Positions 9,070-20,280 are shown, counted from the first letter of the stretch. The stretch: 64,000 nt of DNA from Azolla caroliniana (GCA_043228905.1 JBHGNT010000015.1:4340001-4404000), one strand, 5' to 3'. The notes: a model not told the origin generated them from the sequence alone. Program-made: numbers and translations.

Positions 9070-11076
9070 TACCCCGCGTCGCCAAATGCCATCACTTCCT
9101 TTGTGATATAAAATTCCTTCTACCAATCAGAAGTTTCGGCTTCGGACGGGTAATCGTTTCTTCTCGTCCGTGCGTAATTGTGGTGGAGGCAGTCCTGCAG
9201 TAAAAAAGTATGTCATTTCCATAAGCCACCGGTCCGGAAAGGTCGATTCCGTTCTTTCTACTAGTGCTGCTACCCATAGAATGTTGGCGTAAGGAAAGTC
9301 GTCGTCGTCCTTCTGTTCTGTTTCTCCATTATCGAGTCTGCTCAAAAAATCTGGCACTGCGTGTTGCGTGCCCGGGTGGTGCTTAATTACAAAATCGAAT
9401 TCTTGAAGCAGTAGCATTCATCGCGCCAATTTCCCTGTCAGGGCTTGTTTCTCCACCAAATACAGTAGTGTCGAATGATCCACATGGAACGTGAATTTCC
9501 TCCCCAATAAATAATGCCGGAATTTATTGATACTATAGATCATCCCTAGCGCCTCCCGCTCCATTGTGGAATAGTTACGCTTTGCTGTTGATAATTTGCG
9601 ACTAGCGTAGTAAACTGGCCGGTACCAATTTGGTTCGGTGAGCTGCATTAGTGCACTCCCTATTGCTATGTCTGAGGCGTCTACGAACACGTGGAATGGC
9701 TTCGCCCAAACTGGTGGTTGTGCAACGGGGGCCTGTGTGAGCATTATCTTAAGCGCCTCATAGGCCTTGTCCTCCGTTGCGGTCCATTGGAAGGGAGTCC
9801 GATGCACGACAACATGTAATGGCGTGGCGAAGTTCGCCAAGTATCGTATCATCCAACTATGCCATCGTATTTGACCTAAAAACCGGCTGAGTGATTTCGT
9901 GTTTGTCGGAGTTTTGGCTTGCGTAATCGCGAAGATCTTGTTTGGATCGACCGCTATTCCATCCTTGCTGACTATATGGCCTAGGAGAGTCCCGTTGGTC
10001 ACGCTGAAGGCACATTTCGCGGGATTCAGGCTTAAGTGTGCGGTGCGACAACGTTCCAGGCACAATTGCAGATGCGTAAAATGGTTGATTGTTTTCCCAT
10101 ATATCTCATGTCCTGCGACGACGTCTAGTACGCTATCGGTGAATGCTAAAGGGAATGCGTGTGTAATGGTTACGACGTTTAATTTTCGGTAATCCACGCA
10201 TACACGTATTTTGCCATTTTTCTTTGGAACGACTACTATCGGACTTAACCATGTGGCTTGTTTAACTGGCCGTAGGAATCCCACCTCTAGGAGTTTGTCA
10301 ATTGCTTCTTTTACGCGGGTCGTGTAGTTCGGGTTCATGTAGTAGCGGCGCTGCTGGACGGGTTTTGCGTCGGTTGCTAAATTGATCTTATGTTGATAGA
10401 ACTTCGGATCTAACCCCTTCATGTCCTCGTGAGCCCAAGCGAACACATCTTTATATTTCTTGAATAGTTCGATCATCGTGTCTCTTTGGTCCGGCCTTAA
10501 TTCCTTTGCGATGGAGAGAAAACGGGGTTTTGACTCCATACCCATGTTTACTTCTTCTAGGGCGGAGGCGGTGACTCGTCGTGAAATTTCCATTTCCCTC
10601 TCGAATGATGCCCGTGCTCTGCTTAGTTCCAATATGGACTCCGGGTCTGGTTCGTAAGCCTCATTGTGGAGAATAGTGGTCGTGGCATATTCTGCCGCAG
10701 TTACGATGACGTCGATTTCGAACAGCGGAAAGATCCGAGGGTGCTCGTCTAGGTATGCCTCTAATTCTGCATCCTCCACCCCAACCAACATATTTATATC
10801 TTCTGCGTATAATGGTGTTATACCCTTGGATTGTGTCGCGCTTCCCTCTGTAGGTACGCGAACCTTAGTGCGTCCATGTCGGAAATTGATACACTTGTGT
10901 TGCCAGCTCTGCTTGATATGTGCTGCCCGAAGCCATGGTCTGCCCAGCAGCACAGGGTATGCCCCTGGGGCGTCCAGGGCGAGGACTACCGCCGAGATGT
11001 CGAAGTGATGTCTGCCCACGATAATGGCTATCTTGTGTATCAACCCCAATGGTCGTACTGAGCGGGTATCTGCCAT
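9070..11076 (-). pseudogene. Gypsy-1 pol: protease tail, RT lacking its catalytic core, RNase H
   Basis: Reading from 11076, the frame has the end of the protease region (A-Y-P-V-L-L-G-R-P-W-L), a linker, and the RT N-terminal part (P-I-V-V-V-P-K-K-N-G-K-I-R-V-C-V-D-Y-R-K-L-N). Then V-A-G-H-E-I joins directly to Y-G-K-T, so the RT segment that should carry the Y/F-x-D-D active site is missing while the frame stays open. RT thumb (L-G-H-I-V-S-K-D-G) and RNase H (F-V-D-A-S-D, M-E-R-E-A-L, H-V-D-H) follow. A TGA at 9418-9420 replaces a probable Trp. The frame then continues through the RNase H tail to the Copia-1 insertion at 9069. The C-terminal integrase half resumes at 3658. Confidence 0.85.
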
Positions 11077-12823
11077 ACGGAGCCAGAAATGGGCAAGCCT
11101 CCCATTCTGAAATGCCTAACTGCTCGCATGTTTTCGCGCTAATTACATTAACGCCCGAGCCGCCATCAATTACGCATCCTAGGATTTCCTGTCCATGTAA
11201 TATCAATGTAATAGCCGGGTTGTGGTGATCCACTACAGGCAGTCCTTCGCTAATGTCTGTAAGGTTCATAGCGACGCTCACCCCGGGTATGCCCGTCACC
11301 CGATCTTCCGTGGTCTGGCGGAAGTGTGAGACTAGCTGCAACAGCTTCTCCATGGTTAATGTTATCTCGCAACCCACTAACGCTTGCCAAATGGGGTTCG
11401 GGCCTGGTCCTTCGTCCTCCATTTGGTCCATCGTATTCGCAGACTCCTTCCGCATGTGATTTGTATTTGTCGCGTTTGCTTTTTCAACCCATGCTTGGGC
11501 TTGTCGTCGTATCTCATCTTGCGCGGCCCAATCAACCGTTTTTGTTTGTTGGCGTGTCGTGACTTGCTGCACTTCCGCCATAATCGTATTGATGGCAGGC
11601 CCCTTGCCCTTGCGTGCTGGGCATTGTGTGGCATAATGTCCGGGCTTCTGACAAACAAAATAATGGATGCTCGATTCTTCCTTCTCGGCTTCTGGTGGTG
11701 TGTGCCGATCCCCTGGTGCGACTTGCTCCTCACGGTCCGGCCTCGTTTGTTGGAACGTACGCGGTGGTTGTTGTTGGTCCCAGCATGGTTCTTGGTGTCG
11801 CTCATCGCCCGAGCTTTCGTCATATCGCCGGTGGTCTCGATATTGCCGCTGCTTCCCACGATAACCATTGAAGCCGCCACGTTTGTTTGTCGGCCGGTGA
11901 TTCTCATAGCGTCGCCCCCCTTTAGCATAACTCGGGGGACCACAGTAATTATCATCGTCTGGCTCGTCTTCCTCAGAATCTTTGTGATTCCGGCGATTCC
12001 GGTGGTGCCGGTCGTCACCTGGGTTGCGATCCACATACCGTGGTCGGTCTGCTTGCCTCCTTTGTTCAGTACAGCGTGGGGGACGCTATGTGTCCATGCT
12101 GCGTACTATGGGAGCGGCTCTGTTCAGCATATTGTATTCGCATTGTTCGACTATGTGAGCCTTCGAGTGGCAGATTGGGCAGTGGATTCGCATGTTGCAC
12201 TCCATTGTGGAATGCCCCGAGTTCAAGCAAATCGTGCACTGGATTGCTTGACGAAACTGTCGTTCCTCGTCTTGGGGTAACGCTTGTTGTAATGAGGACA
12301 TAGAAAACCTCTCCTCCTCCTCATCCAACTCGAGCTGTAACGCTCGTTCAATGACCATATCCGCCGTTTCCCCTTTCACGCTATTGTTGTTGAGCATTGT
12401 CCATATGGGTCGGCGTAATGCTGCCAGAAATGTCTCCTGAGCCTCGTCCTCTGTGGGGCTCCGTTCTAGTTTCCGCCGTAAATTTTGGAAACGTAAGCTG
12501 AAGTCTGCGATCGTCTTGGTCGGCAGTTGCTTAATTGTGTAGATTTGTCCGAGGATTTCGCGTTGTGGGACCCTCCGATGGAAGAACCGCAAAAAGGCGG
12601 ACTGCAGCTGATCGAAGGTCGTGATTGCTGGCAAATCCATCTATGAATGCCAAAATGTTGCTCGCCCATCCAATGTTAACCCGAACTCCGTCATTTTGGA
12701 CTGGTGCGCTACCGCCTCAGAAAGGCTTTGCACCATGTGGTTTGCATTCCAGACATTGAGGAACATGTGAATATGAGTTGTGGTGTCGGTTTTGCCGTTA
12801 AAGCGGGGATATGCAAAGGCCAT
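10865..12823 (-). pseudogene. Gypsy-1 gag-protease
   Basis: From the ATG at 12823 one frame runs through a retrotransposon Gag domain, two CCHC knuckles (CTICLNSGHSTMEC and CPICHSKAHIVEQC) and a basic Arg/His/Asp-rich linker. A third, degenerate knuckle (F-V-C-Q-K-P-G-H-Y-A-T-Q-C, first Cys missing) and an aspartic protease motif V-I-D-G-G-S-G-V-N-V-I-S follow. In-frame stops occur at 12641-12643 and 12086-12088. The pol frame overlaps from 11076 downward in another phase, and the protein homology switches frame near 11070, so the present pol fusion is broken by a frameshift there. The D-G-G triad in place of D-[ST]-G is shared by neither copia nor lineage II elements here. Confidence 0.8.
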
Positions 12824-13111
12824 GCTGAGGGCTACGATGGGTCAGGAAAGACCACAGTGTTGTTGTGGTGAGCGTGCTCCCCTCGTATCGTCGAGGTATT
12901 TGGAGAGCGGAAAATCACCTTTGTGATAATGCCAGGTAGTGTTGAGGTCGCTAAAGTGAGGCTTCTGCCACGCACGGTCCTCTACCTGGCGTGTGATGGA
13001 CCTTGTGATTGGCTGGTCTGGTCGTGTTGGTTCTTTGGGGCATCTGCGGCTAAACATCCATTCGTTGTTGTTCGTCCGTGAGAAGACACAGATTACCAAG
13101 CATGCCAAAAG
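12824..13111 (-). other. Gypsy-1 leader with possible primer binding site
   Basis: This lies between the LTR and the gag start. At 13095-13110 the element strand reads TTTTGGCATGCTTGGT, where the first TGG lies a few bases inside the LTR end; it is a candidate primer site, but I could not assign the tRNA. An 88-codon open frame (13108-12842) has no recognised domain, and I do not call it a gene. Confidence 0.4.
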
Positions 13112-13354
13112 TGTTACCGATTAGGAACACGGTCTACGGTTAGTTCTTCGACCTAGACCTCCAAGTGACCGTGAGACAACGAACGGTGGTGTGTGTGCGT
13201 AATACGTAGGGGAATGTTCCCCGTAACCTAGCAGCGTATAAGGGAGACGGCTACAACCGAACTCCTTAATAGTGAACTGTTACATGCGTTACAATCTTAT
13301 ACTATTCCCTATTCATGCGCTCTTGTCCGTCGGTTACTATTCCGGCGGACAACA
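13112..13354 (-). repeat. Gypsy-1 5' LTR (probable)
   Basis: On the plus strand it begins TGTTACCGA and ends GGACAACA, directly against Copia-3 sequence at 13355. The right end is therefore fixed by the interrupted host element. The left end is chosen from the TG boundary and nearby candidate primer site. A TATA-like AGTATAAGAT lies on the minus strand near 13290. The partner LTR is outside the window, so the 243-bp length is provisional. Confidence 0.5.
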
Positions 13355-13610
13355 CCGCATCAACCGACATGTCCGAATCGGTGAAGCCTTCCAATAGGGG
13401 TTTACCGGAGCCGAACAAGAGGCACATGCTTGAGGTGCCTTTCAGGTACCAGAGTATCCACTTGACAGCGGCCCAATGTTCTCTTCCCAGACTGGTCATG
13501 AACTGGTTGACCACTGCGGTTGTATATCTGATATCCGGTCATATACACACCATTGCGTACATGAGGCTTCCAACTGCAGAGGCATACGATATCTTCATCA
13601 TCTTCGACTT
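13355..13610 (-). pseudogene. Copia-3 pol fragment (RT end/RNase H start)
   Basis: On the minus strand this encodes a degraded match to the Copia-1 segment around G-Y-A-V-G-V-V-S and F-T-D-S-D-M-S. The right end, CTTCGACTT, holds the GACTT target copied by Gypsy-2. The left end abuts Gypsy-1. Confidence 0.85.
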
Positions 13611-14149
13611 TGTTGTTCAGTCGACAATAGACACCTGTGACCGACAACTAGTAGTGTTGAACGTTCTATATCCGAAAGTTCTATCAAGGAACTGTGGAGT
13701 ACGAATGGAATATTGATTTATTCCTATGTAGACTGACGATACTGTATACTTGTATCATGATCAACTAATTGGTATAAAACAGTTATGATTAGTATATAAA
13801 TGTGCAGAATATGGAATGGAAATAATACTGTGAACATAAGCACACATGTATTTCCTACTAACTAATAACTATATTAACTTCCAAAATAGACGACATTGTT
13901 AAAATGATTTCAGTTCCTTTTTATAGCTAACCCGAGGGATTGACTCATCAAGAATTACAACTTGCCTTGTCGGCAAGAACTATTCAAAACTTCTAACTAA
14001 CTCTAATATTCGTAATTACTTTTTATTTAGTTGGCAAAATTGCTGACTCATCGATCTGCCTAGTTGATCTGACTCTGACTTTGTCTTTTGCAACCATTGT
14101 CGACTACGACGCTTCATACTTTTCCAATGCCTACCCTGATCGGCTAACT
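13611..14149 (-). repeat. Gypsy-2 3' LTR
   Basis: This is the full copy, about 539 bp. The part from about 13843 to 14149 matches the 5' LTR remnant at 19235-19539 with scattered substitutions. The last base differs from the other copy (ACT for ACA). The adjacent sequence at 14150 is not a convincing polypurine tract. Confidence 0.85.
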
Positions 14150-14201
14150 CTTGGCATGCCCGTAGGCCAAGGCCTTGCTCGATCGAACCCACGGTTATGA
14201 T

Positions 14202-16708
14202 CTATTCTTGATGGTCAGGGTTGGGGTCATCGTCCATATCATCCTCGCCGTCATCTTGTAGAATGTCGAATAATGATAGTTCTACTTCGTCGCCGTGTTC
14301 GGTGTTAGTGCTGTTGTTGGCGGTTTCCTCATCAACGTTGTGGGGTTGTGGTGGTGGTTGCAATGAGGTTGGGGCTCCGAGCTCCGATGTTTGCTTTTGT
14401 CTGGTTTGTTCATAATCGTCTAACTGGACAGAGGTGTCGATTTCATGCTTATCAAATTCTTGGATTAGCCGAGTTATCTCTTCCTGATGACTAGCAACCC
14501 TGTCATACAAGTCTCGAGCAATATCTTCCTGTACTATAGATATTGCCTCTAGCATTTTAAAGAATCTTTGCCCCTAGGTTTTCCAGTTATCCCTGTCGGC
14601 ACACAATATTTGTAATTCTATTGCTTGTGACAACCATGTCTTCCATCCAGTGTCTAGTGAGTCGGATACCAGTTTTAAAGTGTTGAGTTTGTGGCGTTTT
14701 AGTATTGCTCTGATTTTTTCTTCGCCCATACTCGTGTTGTTTTGTGTTGCGGCCAGTTGCTTGTGTAAGTCTGTTATTTGTGCATTGGTCACCCCTTCTA
14801 CTTGCATGAGTTTTGCTTCGGCTACCAATAGATCTAGTCTTTTCTTTTCGTACCTAGCCTCTAACTCGATGCAACGTTTTTGCAAATTAGTATTTGCCGA
14901 TTCCAATTGTTGTTTTTCTTCCTTATGCACCTCTTGTGTTGTGGTTGTTTGAAGTTTGGCTTATGCCATTTGGTTCGCAAAATAGTCTTCTTGAATGTGA
15001 ACATACTCTTCTAACTCCAATATTTGTTCCGCCTGTTGTTGGTTTTCCTCATGCTCCTGCGCCAATTGTCGTTGAACTCATTGTATCACATTATCTTTTG
15101 CATCCAACCACTTGCCGATATCAGTCCTAGCTAAGATTATACGGTCTTCCAGTTTCTTGGCTCTGGTTTCCACTTGTTCGGCTCTGGTTGTTGCAGCGCT
15201 GATTATCTTTTTGGCTTCTTGTAACTTATGATGTAATTCCTGATCAGACTCGGAAAGTCTATCAAGTAACTGGCGTGCCTGCAGTTGATCCTCGGCTTCT
15301 TTCAATTTTTCTTCTGTTTGTCGGAGCTTATCCGAAAATTCCTCTTTTTCAGCTTGCGTTTTTGTACATTACTCGGATAATTGATCTGTCGCTGCCATTT
15401 CTTTTTTATAGGATTCAGCCATATCTCGAGCTGCTTTGCTTGCTCTCTCATATTCCCTATGCACTTCGATGAGTGCTTTATATAAGAGAGTCATTTGAAT
15501 GGCCTCTCCCCTGTTTTTGGCATTCTGTTGTCAGTCGATTCTGTCAATTTCCTGTTAACTTCCGTCTCGACAATGCCAATTAAGGACGTTTGGATCATGA
15601 TATGATCTGTATGCTCTTATGCCAATCGTTTCAATACTTCCTACAGTGTGTGTGCTAGCCATTCCACCAATTCATAGGAAGTTCCGAATTGTAGAATGAC
15701 TATTAGTTCATGTGCTGCGAAAGGAAGTTCGGGAAGGCCTAGTGCTTCTCGAGCAGTTATGACCGATGATTTTCCTTTTTCGATTTGACTTGTATCATCT
15801 GGGTTGGCACGGGTTTCATTTCTTGTTTGTTGAGGCCGCTCGTTAGATATCTGATGTTTTCTTGTCGGTGCCTCCCTGTGGGAATCGTTGTGCCTTTTGC
15901 TTCATCTGACGCATCCTTTGAGTTGTATCTCCCACTGTCTGTGTCAGGACTTGATCTTGTGGTGTGTCAACATCGACTGTTCTAGTCCCGAGGTCGTGGT
16001 TGGTTGTTGTTCTGGTGGGGTCGATGTTGGGTTCAGTGTTACTGGGGTCGTTGTCAGCCTTGGAGCTGATGGTGTCCCTTCAAGGGGTGTGGTTGTTGAT
16101 TCCTGTTGTCGGACTGGTTCCAACTGGTATTCCTTGACCAATGTCGACTCTGGTTCGTGCCATTCCCCTCGTGGCACTGGTTTCTGGGCCTGTAATATCG
16201 GTTTTCTTTGTGTTGGCGTCTATGTGTTTTGCCGATCCTCCGAACTTGGTATCAAACAGAGTACGGCGAGCCATCGGGCAAAAATCGGCTTCATAGGTTT
16301 GCCATTTTGAACCCCATTGAGTTGTTCTCGGAGTGCCTCCACTATTAAGAGGCCCCAGTCGAGCACTTCCTCTTCATATGTGGATATTATAAATCCGGCC
16401 CTCTTCTTAGGCATACAATAAAAGCGAGGACTTAAAAAAGAGACCTCCAGGAGAAATTTTACTACTTCGTGAAAGAACTCATCCTCCCCACCTTGTGTCT
16501 GATATGCCTTCGCCGATGGTGAGTACGCCCCAAAATACGACCTCAAAACATCTAGGTAAAGTTTTTGCATAACATTGAATCCTTCCCTTTTCAAATTTAA
16601 TAATCGACGTACCTGTTTATTCGTGATTCTGGTTATGTCGATTTGTTGTATGATTTGAGCGGCGCGTGGATGCGGTTCTGAATTTGCAATCTTGAGGTAG
16701 CCTGGCAA
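14202..16708 (-). pseudogene. Gypsy-2 ORF3: unrecognised N-terminal domain, linker, long coiled coil
   Basis: This is a sense ORF of about 830 codons after the integrase. From 16708 to 15944, one frame (stops at 16220 and 15944) encodes a mixed alpha-rich domain with S-P-S-A-K-A-Y, E-V-V-K-F-L-L-E-V, M-P-K-K-R-A-G-F and I-V-E-A-L-R-E-Q. A Thr/Pro-rich linker follows (E-S-T-T-T-P-L, T-S-T-P-P-E-Q-Q-P-T-T-T). From 15305 to 14202 another frame, open apart from stops at 15078 and 14574, gives a Glu/Lys/Gln/Leu heptad-rich coiled coil that ends in an acidic tail (D-D-G-E-D-D-M-D-D-D). One frameshift separates the halves. Gypsy-1 has the same order. No transmembrane segment is visible. I do not recognise the family; a gag-like or particle-scaffold role is only a guess. 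Confidence 0.7.
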
Positions 16709-16739
16709 TCCTTTGTTGTGTAGCTACTGTTGAAGTTCC

Positions 16740-17170
16740 TTAGAGACTAAGGTCGGCATGTTATCATCCTGTGATAAGTCGGAAGCCTAAAGTGATGGCG
16801 ATGAAGGTTTCTGTGTGTAGGGAAAGAGAGGAGGAAATCTATTCGCTCTAAGGTTTTTCTATTTCTATTGTGACAGAGAACATGAAAGGGTAGGTTTTAG
16901 AGAGATTAGGCATTTCATATTTTTAGGAAAAATAGAATATACTATTTATGATAGTATGTTATTAATGCTAGTGCTAGTACAAGAATAGTAATAATAACCC
17001 CACCACTCATGATGAATGTTGCATGATTTTGGAACTTGTTAATATATAGTCTGAAAAGGACCACTCCAAGAAGTCATCATGCTTTGACAAATAGTTCTGT
17101 TATATATATATATATATATTAAATATTTGTATATACTATTTAAATTTGTGGCCTATGCCAGATCACGGTG
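16740..17170. other. Gypsy-2 pol-ORF3 spacer, no gene seen
   Basis: AT-rich sequence lies between the integrase end and ORF3 and includes a (TA)n run at about 17101-17120. It occupies the place of the 127-bp tandem array in Gypsy-1, but I see no shared array. An internal promoter for ORF3 could lie here; nothing in the sequence proves it. Confidence 0.5.
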
Positions 17171-17189
17171 TGTCGGATTTGTCTTTGAC

Positions 17190-18465
17190 CTAAAAAGGAT
17201 TTTTTGGCATTGATCCCTGATAAGGTTTCAATCGAAAACCATTCACCCATTTTGGCAGGATTTCTCTTGACACTGTGCTGACTTGATAAGTTCCATTTTT
17301 ACTGCCGACTATCCAAAATGGTCTTGTCCACCGAAATCGTAGTTTTCCAGGCATTAAACCCATTCTAGTTTGAAAAACCTGAACCGGTTTTCCAACTGCA
17401 AACAATTTTTCCTTTTGTCGTCGATGTCGCTCAACAAATGCGTTTGTTTGCCTTTGTTTTTGCTCTAGTGCATTCATAGCTTGTATTTTGCTTTCCTCTA
17501 AAAGAAGTAGTTGTTGTTTCCAAACTTGTTCTGACTGTTCTTTGTCTAATTTTTCTATAACTTGTACTCGGAGTGTCGAAACCTAGAATTCTACCGGCAT
17601 TACTACTTCCAATCTGAATGTCATTCTAAATGGAGTCAATTTAATGGACATTTTGTATGAAGTCACTATTTAATTTCTGGTCCCAATCTGTCCTATTTTC
17701 ATTAACTATTTTCTTTAAAATCATTTGTAGTGTCTTGTTTGTGGATTTTGCCAATCCATTAGGTTTAGGATAGTACGGAGTACTGTTCTTATGTACCACT
17801 GCATAATATGTAGATAATTCATGTACACTTTTATTAATGAAAAGGGTACCCTGATCACTCACTAACTTGATAGGACATCTGAATCGGCACCATATATTTT
17901 TGTAAAGGAATTTTGTTGTCAATGTTGCCGTGTTATCCTGTAAAGGTTTGGCCTCGACCCATTTCGTACAGTAGTCCGTAGCTACTATGATATATCGATT
18001 TCCGGTCCTCAGAGCTGTTGGCTTAAAGGGTCTAGCAAAATCCAATTCCCATTTTTGAAGTAGTTCTAAGGGTAAGACAGGTTGAAAAGGCATCCTCTCC
18101 TTTTTAGTTGGTTGTCTGATTCTTTGGCATAAATCACATTGTCGACAATATTCGACCGCATCTTTTGTTGTTGTCAGCCACCATAAATCACTGCTCCATT
18201 TTTTTCCTGGCCGTAGCGCATAATGTCTTGAGGCAATTCCACAGTGGGTTTCTCGTAAAATTCCTTCCTTTTCGAATTTACGAACCGCCTGTCGCCAAAT
18301 CCCATCAGCTCCCTTGTGATATAATGTGTCGTTTAAGGGACAAAAATTCCGACTACGGACTGCTAACCGCTTTCTTTCATCTAGTGACATATGCTCGGGT
18401 GGTAAACCCGTTGTGAGAAAAATTGTCAATTCGGTGATCCACGCATCCGGTGTGTTGCCATTCAT
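17190..18465 (-). pseudogene. Gypsy-2 integrase with catalytic Glu changed to Lys
   Basis: The zinc finger (T-H-C-G-I-A-S-R-H-Y then Y-C-R-Q-C-D-L-C), first Asp (W-E-L-D-F-A-R-P) and second Asp (V-S-D-Q-G-T) are present. The third catalytic position reads N-G-L-A-K-S-T-N-K where Gypsy-1 has N-G-L-A-E-S-T-N-K, so the enzyme should be dead. A stop at 17641 cuts the core. The C-terminal GPY/F-type region (G-K-L-R-F-R-W-T-R-P-F-W-I, ending N-G-F-R-L-K-P-Y) continues to 17190 after frame changes. The overall order matches Gypsy-1. Confidence 0.85.
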
Positions 18466-19234
18466 TTTTTCGACCGGTATTGTGTCAACTCAAAAAAGTT
18501 GACCGTCGAGAAAATCATCTTTTACTCTTGTTCCTTCTTCTCCCAATTCTAAGCAACTAAGGTAATCTGCAACAACATGTTGGACCCCTAGTCGATGAAG
18601 AATATCGAATTCGAATTCCTGAAGAAGTAACGTCCATCTTGCTAATTTCCCTATGAGTTCTTGTTTTGAAACTAAATACAATAGGGTGGAATGATCAACA
18701 TGAAATGTAAATTTTCTCCCTAGTAGGTAGTGACGAAATTTATGAATACTATAGAAGTAACGTTCATCTTGCTAATTTCCCTATGAGTTCTTGTTTTGAA
18801 ATTAAATATAACAAGGTGGAATGATCAACATGAAATGTAAGTTTTCTCCCAAGTAGGTAATGGCAAAATTTATTAATACTATAAATCATTCCCAGAGCCT
18901 CTCTTTTGGTTGTGAAAAGTTTTCAACTCGCGTAATAGACTGGTCTGTACCAGTTCGGCTCCGACAGCTGCATTAACGAACTACCGATCGTTATATCTGA
19001 TGCATCTATGAACACATGAAAAGGCTTGGCCTAGTTGGGAGGTTGCACGACGGGTACTTTATTGAGCATTTTCTTTAGACAGTTGTATGCATCTTGCTCC
19101 ATAGTTGTCATTGGAAAGACATTTTATGTACTGCTGTATGTAAGGGAATTGCTACATCGGCTAGATATCAAATCATCCGACTATGCCATCGAATTTGTTC
19201 GAAGAATCTAATGAGGCCTTTTGCATTTGTTGGC
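18466..19234 (-). pseudogene. Gypsy-2 RT end and RNase H fragment
   Basis: This degraded minus-strand sequence is collinear with Gypsy-1 9130-9900 (RT thumb, connection and RNase H; F-x-V-D-H-S-T-L and T-L-L-L-Q-E-F-E visible). It is joined at about 19234 to LTR sequence by a deletion, and it contains a 130-bp tandem duplication. Confidence 0.75.
18624..18883. repeat. 130-bp tandem duplication in Gypsy-2 RNase H
   Basis: Two copies start at 18624 and 18754, each with GAAGTAACGTYCATCTTGC and ending AATACTATA. They differ at several sites, so the duplication is not recent. Confidence 0.85.
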
Positions 19235-19539
19235 ACAGGTATTTCCTACTACTAATAACTATATTAACTTCCAAAATAGACAACATTATTACAATGATTT
19301 CGGTTCCTTTTTATAGGTAAACTGAGGGATTGACTCATCAAGAATTACAACTTGCCTTGTTGGCAAGAACTATTCAAAACTTCTAACTAACTCTAATATT
19401 TGTAATTACTTTTTATTTATTCATCTAAATTGTTGACTCATCGATCCGCCTAGTTGATCCGACTCCGACTTTGTCTTTTCCGACCATTGTCGACTCCGAC
19501 ACTTCATACTTGTCTGATGCCTACCCTAATCGGCTAACA
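19235..19539 (-). repeat. Gypsy-2 5' LTR remnant
   Basis: It matches the right half of the 3' LTR (about 13843-14149) and ends CGGCTAACA at the target duplication. Its inner part was lost with gag and protease. Confidence 0.85.
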
Positions 19540-19544
19540 GACTT

Positions 19545-19657
19545 TTGAGTCTTTGACTTCAGGTTTTGTTTCCCGGACAACTTGCAGTTTGTCAGAAGTG
19601 TTGACCTGACCGGCTTAACATCCAACATGCTAAATCGTTGGAGTACCTTTGTCACAT
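19545..19657 (-). pseudogene. Copia-3 pol fragment between Gypsy-2 and Gypsy-3
   Basis: It is collinear with Copia-1 5020-5115 (the D-K-Q/S-P-K-T-K linker after RT). It joins the 13355-13610 fragment on its left and the 27862-31298 fragment on its right. Confidence 0.85.
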
Positions 19658-20280
19658 TGTCGTGAAGATTTTTAGCAATAGTGTGAAACTTGTAAGAAAC
19701 ATACGAAATCGAGTGTGGTTCTTCTCACGAAATATAAAACAATAATAGTAAAGATACTATTTTAAATAAGTTTAATATCTTGGAACAAAAAGATGGAGGT
19801 CTTGAAGAGCTTCTGAATGTACTTTACTACGTAGGAAACGGACATCTAAGTGTCAAGTTATGTGGGTATGAAGCTTGCAAAGAAGAAGAGAAAAATATGT
19901 CACATCCCACATAGACAAGACAAATAAGGAACCCACCATATATAAGGCAAAGCAAAATCTATTACCTTTGTGTCTATGTGTGGAGCGTAGAAAGGTTAAG
20001 TTGTATGACTTAATGAATGGATGTAGCCAAATGCATATAACTATGTATTTTGGATTATTCCGGCGACGGCATCCGATGACGGTGTCCGACGGTATCTGAC
20101 AACAGCGACCGATAGGGTCCGACGACGGCGACCGACGGGATCCGGCATTCGACATCACCTGACAACTGCGACCGACGGAGCTGATGAGACGACGACCAGA
20201 CGGAGAAAGGCCTTGTAAAAATACATTAATAAATATATATATATATATATGTTGTGTATATTCAAAAGGAGTGCAAGTGA

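Larger units (their letters stand above)
1..13354 (-). mobile_element. Gypsy-1: Ty3/gypsy LTR retrotransposon with extra 3' ORF, split by Copia-1
   Basis: On the minus strand the order is 5' LTR (13354 to 13112), leader, gag, protease, RT/RNase H, integrase, a tandem-repeat spacer and a downstream coiled-coil ORF that runs off the window at position 1. The 3' LTR is therefore outside. Copia-1 is inserted in the integrase zinc-finger region. The right end abuts Copia-3 sequence at 13355, so Gypsy-1 itself inserted into Copia-3. It carries several nonsense codons, frameshifts and a deletion of the RT catalytic core, so it is not autonomous. Gene order and the matching extra ORF tie it to Gypsy-2. 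Confidence 0.85.
13611..19539 (-). mobile_element. Gypsy-2: Ty3/gypsy element lacking gag and protease
   Basis: The element is flanked by the 5-bp duplication GACTT (13606-13610 and 19540-19544) inside Copia-3. It begins TGTTGTTCAG and ends CGGCTAACA on the plus strand. On the minus strand it has a 5' LTR remnant (19539-19235), then directly the RT end, RNase H, integrase, a spacer, the downstream coiled-coil ORF and the 3' LTR (13611-14149). One deletion joined the LTR to RT, removing the primer site, gag and protease. It belongs with Gypsy-1. Confidence 0.9.

Noticed and set aside
11384-12280. A 298-codon plus-strand open frame opposite Gypsy-1 gag
   Set aside because: It is antisense to a well-supported gag with zinc knuckles, its composition (Val/Ile/Leu runs) mirrors the sense Asp/His/Asn codons, and it has no recognisable domain.
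12842-13108. Small upstream gene in the Gypsy-1 leader
   Set aside because: The 88-codon frame has no relatives in Gypsy-2 (region deleted) and no recognisable domain; it may be leader or degraded Gag N-terminus.
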